Origin: Salinispora oceanensis
GTDB lineage: Bacteria > Actinomycetota > Actinomycetes > Mycobacteriales > Micromonosporaceae
Assembly: GCF_000383575.1 (NCBI RefSeq)
Contig: NZ_KB911579.1
Span: 4,673,424 to 4,737,423 of the forward strand
Length of the DNA: 64,000 bases
Direction: 5' to 3'
The notes beneath the pieces are model-generated. The model worked only from the letters and a program-made list of their open reading frames with translations. It ran no database searches and was not told the DNA's origin. A program made the position numbers and the translations under genes. Shown here in pieces: positions 44,621 to 51,816 of the stretch (the first letter of the stretch is position 1; the number at the start of each line of letters is the position of its first letter).

Positions 44621-45206
44621 CGTGGCGATCGGGCAGAAGGCGGTGCTGCGGGCCCGATCAACGGCCGGATGCGGAACTTCATGAATCCGTCCAACCTCGG
44701 CATCACTGCGGCCCTGCTGGTTTTCCCATGGGTGAACATCGCGCCGCCGTACCACTTCACAGCGGAGGTCCCGGACGTCTTCTGCCTGATGGTCCCGTTC
44801 ATCGTCCTCACCGCCGGCACGGTCCTCAACGCCATGCTCACCAAGCGGCTGCTGCTGACCCTGGGCTGGCTCGGCGGCTTCGTGATCCAGGCGCTGGTGC
44901 GGCACTTCGCCTGGGACGTCGCGCTGTGGTCGGCGCTCGGCGTGATGACCGGCGTCGCGTTCGTCCTGTTCACCAACTACATGATCACCGACCCGGGACG
45001 ACGACACCGTCGAGTGGTCGGGCGCAGTTCATTTCGGCGCGTCCGTCGCCGCGGTGTACGGCGTACTGCTGGCCTTCAGCGTCGTCTACACCCTGTTCTT
45101 CGCGGTCTGCATCGTCTGCCTGGCCCGCGGCGGGATGTGGTGGGTGAAGGAGCTGCGCGAGCGTGGCCGCCGCCGGGCGGAGGCGTTCGTCCCGGCGACC
45201 GCCTGA
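44600..45206 (+). pseudogene. unbU: UnbU (enediyne cassette membrane protein), N-terminally deleted and frameshifted
   Basis: AVVVAIGQKAVLRA in frame 3 is followed, after loss of one C near 44648, by PINGRMRNFMNPSNLGITAA LLVFPWVNIAPPYHF and WSALGVMTGVAFVLFTNYMI TDPG in frame 2; a further shift near 45000 leads to HFGASVAAVYGVLLAFSVVY TLFFAVCIVCLARGG and WWVKELRERGRRRAEAFVPA in frame 3. This is the C-terminal ~200 residues of UnbU, an RnfD-like membrane protein. The first ~100+ residues are missing because the gene is joined to the UnbV remnant. A strong terminator follows. Confidence 0.8.
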
Positions 45207-45222
45207 CCCCCCGGCGCCCCGG

Positions 45223-45257
45223 CGAGGGCGGACCGGCCGTGGGCCGGTCCGCCCTCG
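45223..45257 (+). terminator. perfect 16-bp hairpin terminator after UnbU
   Basis: CGAGGGCGGACCGGCC and GGCCGGTCCGCCCTCG pair fully around a 3-nt loop, 17 bp after the UnbU stop. It closes the enediyne remnant operon. The terminator itself is intact though the genes before it are not. Confidence 0.7.
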
Positions 45258-45366
45258 TGCGGTCCGCGGGGGCACAGCCACGGAAAACACCGGCATTCTC
45301 CGAGATGACCGCCGGGGCGGCGCGGCGAATGCTGGAAGTCCGAACGCCGATTCCGAGGGTGGCAAG

Positions 45367-46722
45367 ATGCGTCCGTATCGCGTGGACATTCCCCGGGCCG
45401 CCATTGACGACCTGCGCCGGTTGATCACCGGCGCCCCGGCACACCTGCGGGACCTCGCCGAGCACTGGCGGACCGGCTTTGACTGGCGGGCCGCGGAGCG
45501 GCGGATCAACACGTACCCGCAGTACGTCACTCCGATCGACGGCGTGGAGATGCACTTCCTGCACGTGCGGTCGGCCGAGCCGGCCGCCGTGCCGCTGCTC
45601 CTCACGCACGGCCGTCCAGGCGCGTGCGCCGAGTTTCTCGGCGTGATTGAGGCGCTGACCGACCCGGTGCGGCACGGGGGACAGCCGCACGACGCGTTCC
45701 ACGTCGTGGTGCCGTCGCTGCCGGGAGGCGGTCTGTACGCCGCGTCCGGCGAGAACACCGCAGCGGCGTGCGCCACGCTGATGGCCCGGCTGGGCCACCA
45801 CCGGTACGTGGTGCACGGCGGGGACCTCGGCGCCGCGCTCGCGCTGCGGATCGGCGAGCGGGATTCGGGCCACGTCGCCGCAGTGCACCTGTCCGCGCCT
45901 GCGGCGGCGCCTGCGGTGGACCCGTCAGTGGCGGCCAACTCCCCGGTGGGGCACCTGGCCCGGATCGCCGCAGCCGCCGTTGACCGCGACGACCTGCTCA
46001 CCGTCGCCTCGCTCTCCTGGTTTACCCGCGGCACCGGACCGGACGCCGAGCCCGACCACCCGGCGCGGGAGGTGCTGCGGCGGGTGGATCCGTGGTCGCT
46101 GACGATGCCGGTCGGCGTGCTGTGCGCCGCGGACCGGGCGGACCGCGCCGCGGCGGAGCAGGTGCTGCCCACGCTGAGTCACTGGCACGAGCACGACGGG
46201 GACGCGACCCTGCCGGCCCTGACGCGGCCGCAGCTGCTCGTTGAGGACCTGCGCCGCTTCGCCGGTGCGGTCCGCACGCCCGCCGGCGTCGATCCGGCCG
46301 CCCTCGGGCCGGCGGAGTTCGCCTCGCTGGTCCGGCGCGCCTCCTCGGAGGAGTTGCTGGGCCTGATGCGAGGCGAGCGGCGCCGGGCCGTCCTGGAGCG
46401 GATCTTCCTGGACATGCCCGCTGTCTTCCGGCCCGACTTGGCCGGCCCCGACCGCAAGATCGTGCACTGGCACGTCGGAGACCGCACGGACGGCGGGGAG
46501 GACGTCTTCGAGCTGGTGCTCGCCGACGGCGTCTGTCAGGTGTCCACCTCGCCCCGGCAGGCGCCGCGGCTGGTACTGACGATCGGCGCGGTGGACTTCC
46601 TCCGAGTGGTGACCGGCGTCACCAACCCGACGACGCTGTACCTACGGGGACGGATGAAGGCGAAGGGTGACCTCGGGCTGGCCATGCGGTTCCCGAAGCT
46701 GTTCGAGGTGCCCCGGTCGTGA
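45367..46722 (+). CDS. epoxide hydrolase-like protein fused to a C-terminal SCP2-type sterol-binding domain
   Basis: 451 residues. The N-terminus matches the EHN domain and alpha/beta fold of bacterial epoxide hydrolases: YRVDIPRAAIDDLRR, RRINTYPQYVTPIDGVEMHF, VVPSLPGGGLY and VVHGGDLGAALALRIGERDS, where Asp of GGDLG is the nucleophile. The usual late GGHFAA motif with catalytic His is replaced by HEHDGDATLPALTRP, so the hydrolase triad seems incomplete, and HGWPGS is HGRPGA. From about residue 330 an SCP2-like domain begins (PAEFASLVRRASSEELLGLM, then RGRMKAKGDLGLAMRFPKL). Enediyne clusters contain epoxide hydrolases; this one may be inactive or re-used for binding. Confidence 0.72.
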   Translation: MRPYRVDIPRAAIDDLRRLITGAPAHLRDLAEHWRTGFDWRAAERRINTYPQYVTPIDGVEMHFLHVRSAEPAAVPLLLTHGRPGACAEFLGVIEALTDPVRHGGQPHDAFHVVVPSLPGGGLYAASGENTAAACATLMARLGHHRYVVHGGDLGAALALRIGERDSGHVAAVHLSAPAAAPAVDPSVAANSPVGHLARIAAAAVDRDDLLTVASLSWFTRGTGPDAEPDHPAREVLRRVDPWSLTMPVGVLCAADRADRAAAEQVLPTLSHWHEHDGDATLPALTRPQLLVEDLRRFAGAVRTPAGVDPAALGPAEFASLVRRASSEELLGLMRGERRRAVLERIFLDMPAVFRPDLAGPDRKIVHWHVGDRTDGGEDVFELVLADGVCQVSTSPRQAPRLVLTIGAVDFLRVVTGVTNPTTLYLRGRMKAKGDLGLAMRFPKLFEVPRS

Positions 46723-46767
46723 CGGCGGGCGGCCCGCGCGTCCGGTCCGGCCGGTCCGGCGTACGCG

Positions 46768-47708
46768 TCAGCCAAGTGACGTTCCGGTCAGCTCGCGCCG
46801 CAGCCGGTCGCCGACGCCGCGGGCCGCCGCCATGCTGCCCCACGCGGTGACCTCGACCAGCGCCCGGTCGTCCTGGCCCCGGGCCAGGAAGTCGGTCACC
46901 AGCGTGTCGGTCACCAGGTGCGAGCCGGCCGCGGCGAGCAGAGCCAGCCGGGCGGCCGGGCGGTCGTCCTCGCCGAGCGGGTCCACGGCATCGGCCAGCC
47001 AGGCCCGGCCGCTCAGCCCCGTCCGGTCGCCGGCGGCGAGGCGCTCGCTTACCAACCGGCGTGCCTGCTCCGGGACGGATCGGGCTCCGGCCTCATCCAT
47101 CGCCGCGGCGGCCCGGGCGAAGACGTCCGCGAGGGCGGGCTGGCCGCAGGCCCACGACAGGTCGGCCGGCAGTGGCGCCGCGGGCAGCATTGCCGCGTGG
47201 TCCCCGGCCGGCTGCGGCACGGCGCGCGCCAGGCGACCGAGGAGGCGCGCCGCAGCCCGCCGGACCGGTCTGCGGACCGGTCCGGGCAGCGCGGGCAGCG
47301 GCGACTCGGACAGGAAGATGTTCACCATGCGGTTGTTGTAGTGGAACGTCACGACGAGGGCGATCGCCTCGGGCACCTCGGCCGGGCCGAGGGGCGGGAC
47401 GGACGGCGCGCTCGCGGACGCGGCGGCCGGTTCGCTGCGGACACCTCCACGGCCATCGCCTCCTTGGCCGCCCGGCCGAGCCGGCCCGGCACGAGCAGCG
47501 ACTCGCGCAGCATCAGCCAGGTCGCGGCGAGAGCCGGCGGAGCGGCCGCATGGAGCGTCAGCGGGGGCGCGAGCATGCCGAAGTCCCGTTCCACGGCCCG
47601 GTAGACCGCGGCCACCAGGCCGGTTGCCGCACTCAGCGGAACCGGCGTGAGGTGCCGGACGTGCGTCGTGCCGACCGTACGGGTCGCCCGCGCGAACAGT
47701 GACACCAT
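46768..47708 (-). pseudogene. carboxymuconolactone decarboxylase/AhpD-like protein missing its active-site segment
   Basis: The N-terminal frame from 47708 reads VYRAVERDFGMLAPPLTLHA, LAATWLMLRESLLVPGRLGR and AAKEAMAVEVSAANR, after which members of this family continue with CPYCVDAHT. Here that CxxC segment of ~35 residues is absent; a different frame resumes with EAIALVVTFHYNNRMVNIFL SESPLPALPGP and goes on to a normal end (LVEVTAWGSMAAARGVGDRL). So an internal deletion plus a frameshift have removed the redox-active Cys pair. It lies 15 bp after the GMC gene. Confidence 0.6.
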
Positions 47709-47723
47709 GCGACCTGTCTCCTG

Positions 47724-49364
47724 TCAGACGACGTTCGCGGTGGCCCGGCGTCCGGAGGTGGCGCCGTCCGGGGACGGAGCGCCGTATCGGACGGCCATGC
47801 CGCGCTCCTGCGCGGCGCGGACGATGCCCGGCACGGCGCGCTCGGCGAGCGCGGCGATGGTCAGGGCCGGATTGACGGTCAGCGCGCCAGGCACCGCCGA
47901 GCCGTCGGTGACGAAGATGCCGGGGTGGTCCCGCAACTCGTGCCGGTCGTCGAGAGCGGAGGTGGCGGGGTCGTCGCCGATTCGGCACGAGGACAGGGGG
48001 TGCACCGTGTACGCGCCGATCACGTCGTTGGTCCACGGCGCCACCCGGGCCAGCCCGTCGCGTTCCAGGATGTCCTTGACCTCCGCGTCGGCCAGCGACC
48101 AGCCGCGCAGCGTGTTCGCGGTGGGCCGGTACCGCAGCGGGCCGAAGCCGAGCATCTGCTGCGACAACCGGGTGGCGTTGCCGGTCTCCGGCGGCGGCCC
48201 GAACACGCCCTCGTTGTCGTCCTCGGACATTGTGAAGACGGTCAGCCACGACTGCCACTGTCGCAGCATCTCCTTCTTGGTCGCGCCGAACCAGCTCGCG
48301 TCCGTGCTGACCCCGGGCACCTGGGCCAGGATGGTGCCCAGCCCGGGCGGGAAGTACAGCTGCTCGAGGGAGAAGCGCTCGAACTCGGGCAGACTCCCGT
48401 CCAGCCGGTCCCATGAGGCGACGGCGGGCCCGCGGCCGATCTGGTACGCCCGGTACGCCGTGCCGTCGCCCCGGTCCAGCCCGAGCACGTCGCGGACCCG
48501 GTCCTCGTCAAAGACCGCGGTGTTCAGCCGCTCGCCGTTGCCGGAGAAGTACCGGCCGACCGCGTGCGGCATCGGTCCGAGGGCGCCCTCGGACCGGCGC
48601 AGGATCACCGGGGTCGCGCCGGTGCCGGCGGCCAGCACCACCAGCTTGGCGTCGATGGCGCCGCTCCCGTGCAGGACCCGGTAGTCCTCGCCGTCAACGA
48701 CCCGGTAGTGCACCCGGTAGCCGCCGTCGTGGTTGCGGGTGAGCTCCTGCACCTCGTGCAGGGGCCGGATCTCGGCGCCGTGGGCGAGCGCGGCCGGCAG
48801 GTAGTTCAGTAGCAGCGACCGCTTGGCGTCGAAACGGCAGCCGGACATCATCCAGTTGCAGTTGGTGCACAGGCCGGTGTCGACGGCGACCGGTGTCGGG
48901 TTGGCGGTGCGGCTCGCATGGGCGCAAGCCGAGGCCCACAGACCGCCCGCGTACGGCACCTGGTCCCACGGCACCGTGGTGACCGGCAGCGCCTCGCACA
49001 CCCGGTCGTACCAGGGGTCCAGGGTGTCGCGGGCGATGGACCTCGGCCACATGCGGCGGCCGATGCTGCCGCGGCGCTCGAAGACGAACCGCGGGGCGCG
49101 CGGCATGGTCGCGAAGTAGACCACGCTGCCGCCGCCGACGCAGTTGCCGCCCAGGATGCTCATGCCGTCGCCCACGACAAAGTCGAAGATCCGGGTGCTC
49201 GAGGTGCCGAGCAGGAAGTCGTGATCGAACTCGGGCGCGGTCAGCCACGGCCCCCGTTCTAGCACCACCACGCGGGCGCCGCCCGCGGCCAGATGGTAGG
49301 CCGGGATCGCCCCGCCGAACCCGCTGCCGACGACGACGATGTCGGCCTGCTCCACATCAGTCAT
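47724..49364 (-). CDS. GMC family oxidoreductase (cholesterol-oxidase-like)
   Basis: 546 residues. The FAD-binding motif is ADIVVVGSGFGGAIPAYHLA and RVVVLERGPWL; GGNCVGGGSVVYFATMPRAP follows as in cholesterol-oxidase-type GMC enzymes, and the C-terminal active-site region is YTVHPLSSCRIGDDPATS with VTDGSAVPGALTVNPALTIA. It oxidises an alcohol to a carbonyl using FAD and O2. It overlaps the DUF5987 gene by 4 bp (ATGA). Unlike many cholesterol oxidases it has no signal peptide, so it acts in the cytoplasm. Confidence 0.87.
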   Translation of the reverse strand: MTDVEQADIVVVGSGFGGAIPAYHLAAGGARVVVLERGPWLTAPEFDHDFLLGTSSTRIFDFVVGDGMSILGGNCVGGGSVVYFATMPRAPRFVFERRGSIGRRMWPRSIARDTLDPWYDRVCEALPVTTVPWDQVPYAGGLWASACAHASRTANPTPVAVDTGLCTNCNWMMSGCRFDAKRSLLLNYLPAALAHGAEIRPLHEVQELTRNHDGGYRVHYRVVDGEDYRVLHGSGAIDAKLVVLAAGTGATPVILRRSEGALGPMPHAVGRYFSGNGERLNTAVFDEDRVRDVLGLDRGDGTAYRAYQIGRGPAVASWDRLDGSLPEFERFSLEQLYFPPGLGTILAQVPGVSTDASWFGATKKEMLRQWQSWLTVFTMSEDDNEGVFGPPPETGNATRLSQQMLGFGPLRYRPTANTLRGWSLADAEVKDILERDGLARVAPWTNDVIGAYTVHPLSSCRIGDDPATSALDDRHELRDHPGIFVTDGSAVPGALTVNPALTIAALAERAVPGIVRAAQERGMAVRYGAPSPDGATSGRRATANVV

Positions 49365-49939
49365 GCCGGATCACCCGTCTGTGTGGTCCGCGGATGCGTG
49401 CCGGCCAGCTGACGGCCGTAGGAGAAACGCGGAAATCGGTACAGCCCATCTGGGCCGGGCCGGCGGAAGCCGAGGAACGTCAGCCCCGGGTGCCCGGCGG
49501 CGAACGCGTCGGCCGTGTTCCGGTGCGCGGCGCTGTCGAAGGCCATGTAGCTGAACATGGCCAGCCCCACCCACAGCTGCCTCTCCGGGTGCTCCGGAGC
49601 GGTTAGCGTCCGGACCAGGACGGTCCGGTCCTCGAACGCCAGCGCGACGAACGCGGGCAGGCCGGGGTCCAGCCGCAAGCAGCGCGCCGCGGCGTACTGC
49701 TGCGCGTGGTCGTTCAGCGCGTCGACCAGCGCGTCCAGGGTTGGCGCCAGCCCGCTGCCGGTCAGCTCCAGCAATTCGACGGCGCCGCAGACGGCGGCTC
49801 CCGGCCCGGGTGACGCGCCGGCGACCGCGACGTCCCCGGGGAAGCGTTTCTCGCCGGGGAGGATCGTGTCCGCGTACGCCTCGATCGTCATCGTCCGAAT
49901 CCCGGACAGCGTTTCCCGCGCCGGAGAATCGACTTCCAT
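49361..49939 (-). CDS. DUF5987 protein, partner of the GMC oxidoreductase
   Basis: 192 residues from the ATG at 49939, with AGGAGG 9 bp upstream in the reverse strand. The text MTIEAYADTILPGEKRFPGD, then RCLRLDPGLPAFVALAFEDR and MFSYMAFDSAAHRNTADAFA fits DUF5987, which pairs with GMC oxidoreductases much as the small subunit of gluconate 2-dehydrogenase does. It overlaps the GMC gene by 4 bp, so the two proteins are made together. It lacks the twin-arginine signal seen in periplasmic gluconate dehydrogenases. Confidence 0.72.
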   Translation of the reverse strand: MEVDSPARETLSGIRTMTIEAYADTILPGEKRFPGDVAVAGASPGPGAAVCGAVELLELTGSGLAPTLDALVDALNDHAQQYAAARCLRLDPGLPAFVALAFEDRTVLVRTLTAPEHPERQLWVGLAMFSYMAFDSAAHRNTADAFAAGHPGLTFLGFRRPGPDGLYRFPRFSYGRQLAGTHPRTTQTGDPA

Positions 49940-50245
49940 GTTGATATTTCCTCCTGCTCGCACGGTCACCCTAAGTTCTCGGGCCGCATCATGGTCCGTA
50001 CCGGGCGCGGCGCCGGACAACTTCAGCAATGCGTTGCCGAAATTGTCGTGCGGTGCGGGCGACAGCACTGTGGATACCATTCGGCCACGGTAGTCAAGCC
50101 GAGCATTTTCGAAGAGGAATTCCCGCGACCGGCCGTGTGAGCATCGCAGCACGGATTCCCGGAGAAGGACGATCCGGACGGTCGCCGCGACGCTTCGGTG
50201 AATCGGACTCCCTCGTTGACTGCATTCGAGAAAAGGGGCGAGATC
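49940..50245. promoter_or_regulatory. divergent promoter region with a 14-bp-arm palindrome at 50016-50047
   Basis: About 300 bp separate the DUF5987 gene and the methyltransferase gene. GACAACTTCAGCAA and TTGCCGAAATTGTC form a 14-bp-arm inverted repeat with two mismatches around TGCG; as minus-strand RNA the mismatches become G-U pairs. It is either an operator for both divergent units or a leader hairpin of the DUF5987 transcript. No coding frame was recognised here. Confidence 0.45.
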
Positions 50246-51799
50246 GTGGTTGATTCCGCGGCCCATTCGGTCACCGCATCGATCGACTTATTCGCCGGCG
50301 CGCCGGCGGATCGGCTGGCGGAGGCCTACCAGCGGCTCGTCAGCGAACTCTGGCGCGACGGTCGTGCGACCGAGCACACGTTGCCGGCGGTGCCGCATCT
50401 CGTGGCCTGCTTGGACCGGGTAGACGAGGCGCGGCAGGGACGCCTGGCGATCCTGCTCGGGCTGCTGGCCGAAGTGGAGCGCCCGGCCGCGCACGGGCGG
50501 GTGCACGCCGCGGTCCGCGCCCCGCTCGACCGCTACCTCACCCTGTGGCGGCGGGCACCTCGCGGACAGGGGCTTTCGCTGGCCCTGCAGTACCTCCTCG
50601 CCCACTTCCCGGAGGACCGCCACCGCGTCCTCGCGGTCGCCGACGACCTCAGTCTCGACGCCGACTACCGGTCCCGGCTGGACCGCGCTCTGCTCCGGTT
50701 CGACGCCGACGACCCGGAGCCGCAGATCGGCCGTGCGTTCCCGTACCCGACAGCCTGGGAGATGGACGAGCGCGAGCGCGCCCACGACCGGGCGCAGGTT
50801 GCGTCGCTGTCCGCCGAGCAGAAAGCGGCACAGTGGCACAAGGACACCAGCACCGTGCTGGGCTTCATCGGCGCCCAGGCGTATTGGGCGGTGCTGCACG
50901 ACGCGCCGATACCGCCGATCGAGCCCGACTCGCTTCCGCCGCGCTACCCCGACCCGCCGGAGGCGGACCCGGAGATCTTCCGCCGGCACGAGGCGGCGTT
51001 CCGCTGCCCGAAGTGCGGCGAGAGCCTGCGGTTCACCGCCGCCGCCGCCCGCTGCACTGGCTGCGCCGGGGCGTATCGGATCACCCGGGGCATGCTCGAC
51101 AGCACCGCGTCCGCAGGCGGCACGGGCGGCGCGGATTTCCTGTCGCAGCTGGTGAAGATCCCCACGATGGCCCACTTCATTGAGTCGAAGGCGCGGCCCA
51201 ACTTTAAGCGGCTGTGTGGCTTCACCTGGGACGGACCGGTGACGGCCGGCGTCGAGGAGAAGCTCATCGCCGAGCTGGTGCACCCGGTGGACGGGCCGGT
51301 GCTCGACGTCGCCGCCGGACCGGGCGGGTTCACCCTGGCGCTCGCCAAGGCGGTCGGGCATCAGCGGGTGATCGCACTGGACCTGATGCCGCAGATGCTC
51401 GCCTCGCTGCGGCACCGGTTGCCGCAGGTGCCGGCGGTCGTGGCGAACGCGCGGACGCTGCCGTTCGGCGACGGCACCCTGGGTGCAGCGATGTGCTGGA
51501 ACGGCCCGCACGCGTTCCTGTACGAGGACACCGCCCCGATCTTCGCCGAGATCAGCCGGTGCCTGCGGCCCGGAGGCACCTTCACCACCTACAGCTTCCG
51601 CGACTCCGGGGACCCGATCTACCGGTACTTCGTCGGATCGCACCACTTCCCGCAGTCCGAGCACGGGCTGCGGATGTACGACCTGGACGAGTTCAAGGGC
51701 TGGCTGGCGGACGCCGGGCTGGTTGTGCGCGAGGAGTCGGCCGTCGGACTGGCCTTCTTCATCACCGCGGAGAAGCAGGCGCTCGGGACGCGTGGCTGA
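50246..51799 (+). CDS. SAM-dependent methyltransferase with zinc-ribbon (Trm112-like) domain
   Basis: 517 residues from the GTG at 50246 (AAAAGGGG upstream); an earlier ATG-like start at 50198 is less likely. The N-terminal ~250 residues are a helical domain of unknown role. Then RCPKCGESLRFTAAAARCTG CAG forms a four-Cys zinc ribbon, and the class I methyltransferase follows: GPVLDVAAGPGGFTLALAKA, VIALDLMPQMLASLRHRLPQ and SRCLRPGGTFTTYS. The gene is 17 bp before the radical SAM gene and probably methylates the same intermediate. The substrate is unknown. Confidence 0.85.
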   Translation: MVDSAAHSVTASIDLFAGAPADRLAEAYQRLVSELWRDGRATEHTLPAVPHLVACLDRVDEARQGRLAILLGLLAEVERPAAHGRVHAAVRAPLDRYLTLWRRAPRGQGLSLALQYLLAHFPEDRHRVLAVADDLSLDADYRSRLDRALLRFDADDPEPQIGRAFPYPTAWEMDERERAHDRAQVASLSAEQKAAQWHKDTSTVLGFIGAQAYWAVLHDAPIPPIEPDSLPPRYPDPPEADPEIFRRHEAAFRCPKCGESLRFTAAAARCTGCAGAYRITRGMLDSTASAGGTGGADFLSQLVKIPTMAHFIESKARPNFKRLCGFTWDGPVTAGVEEKLIAELVHPVDGPVLDVAAGPGGFTLALAKAVGHQRVIALDLMPQMLASLRHRLPQVPAVVANARTLPFGDGTLGAAMCWNGPHAFLYEDTAPIFAEISRCLRPGGTFTTYSFRDSGDPIYRYFVGSHHFPQSEHGLRMYDLDEFKGWLADAGLVVREESAVGLAFFITAEKQALGTRG

Positions 51800-51816
51800 G
51801 GAGTAGGAGAGATCCG

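Noticed and set aside
46768-48414. A 548-codon minus-strand frame across the GMC and CMD-like region
   Set aside because: Only its last ~200 codons match a protein family (the CMD-like remnant); the upstream part overlaps the GMC gene in another frame and is not coding.
50288-51664. A 458-codon minus-strand frame opposite the methyltransferase
   Set aside because: The translation is not similar to any family and the plus-strand methyltransferase is unambiguous.
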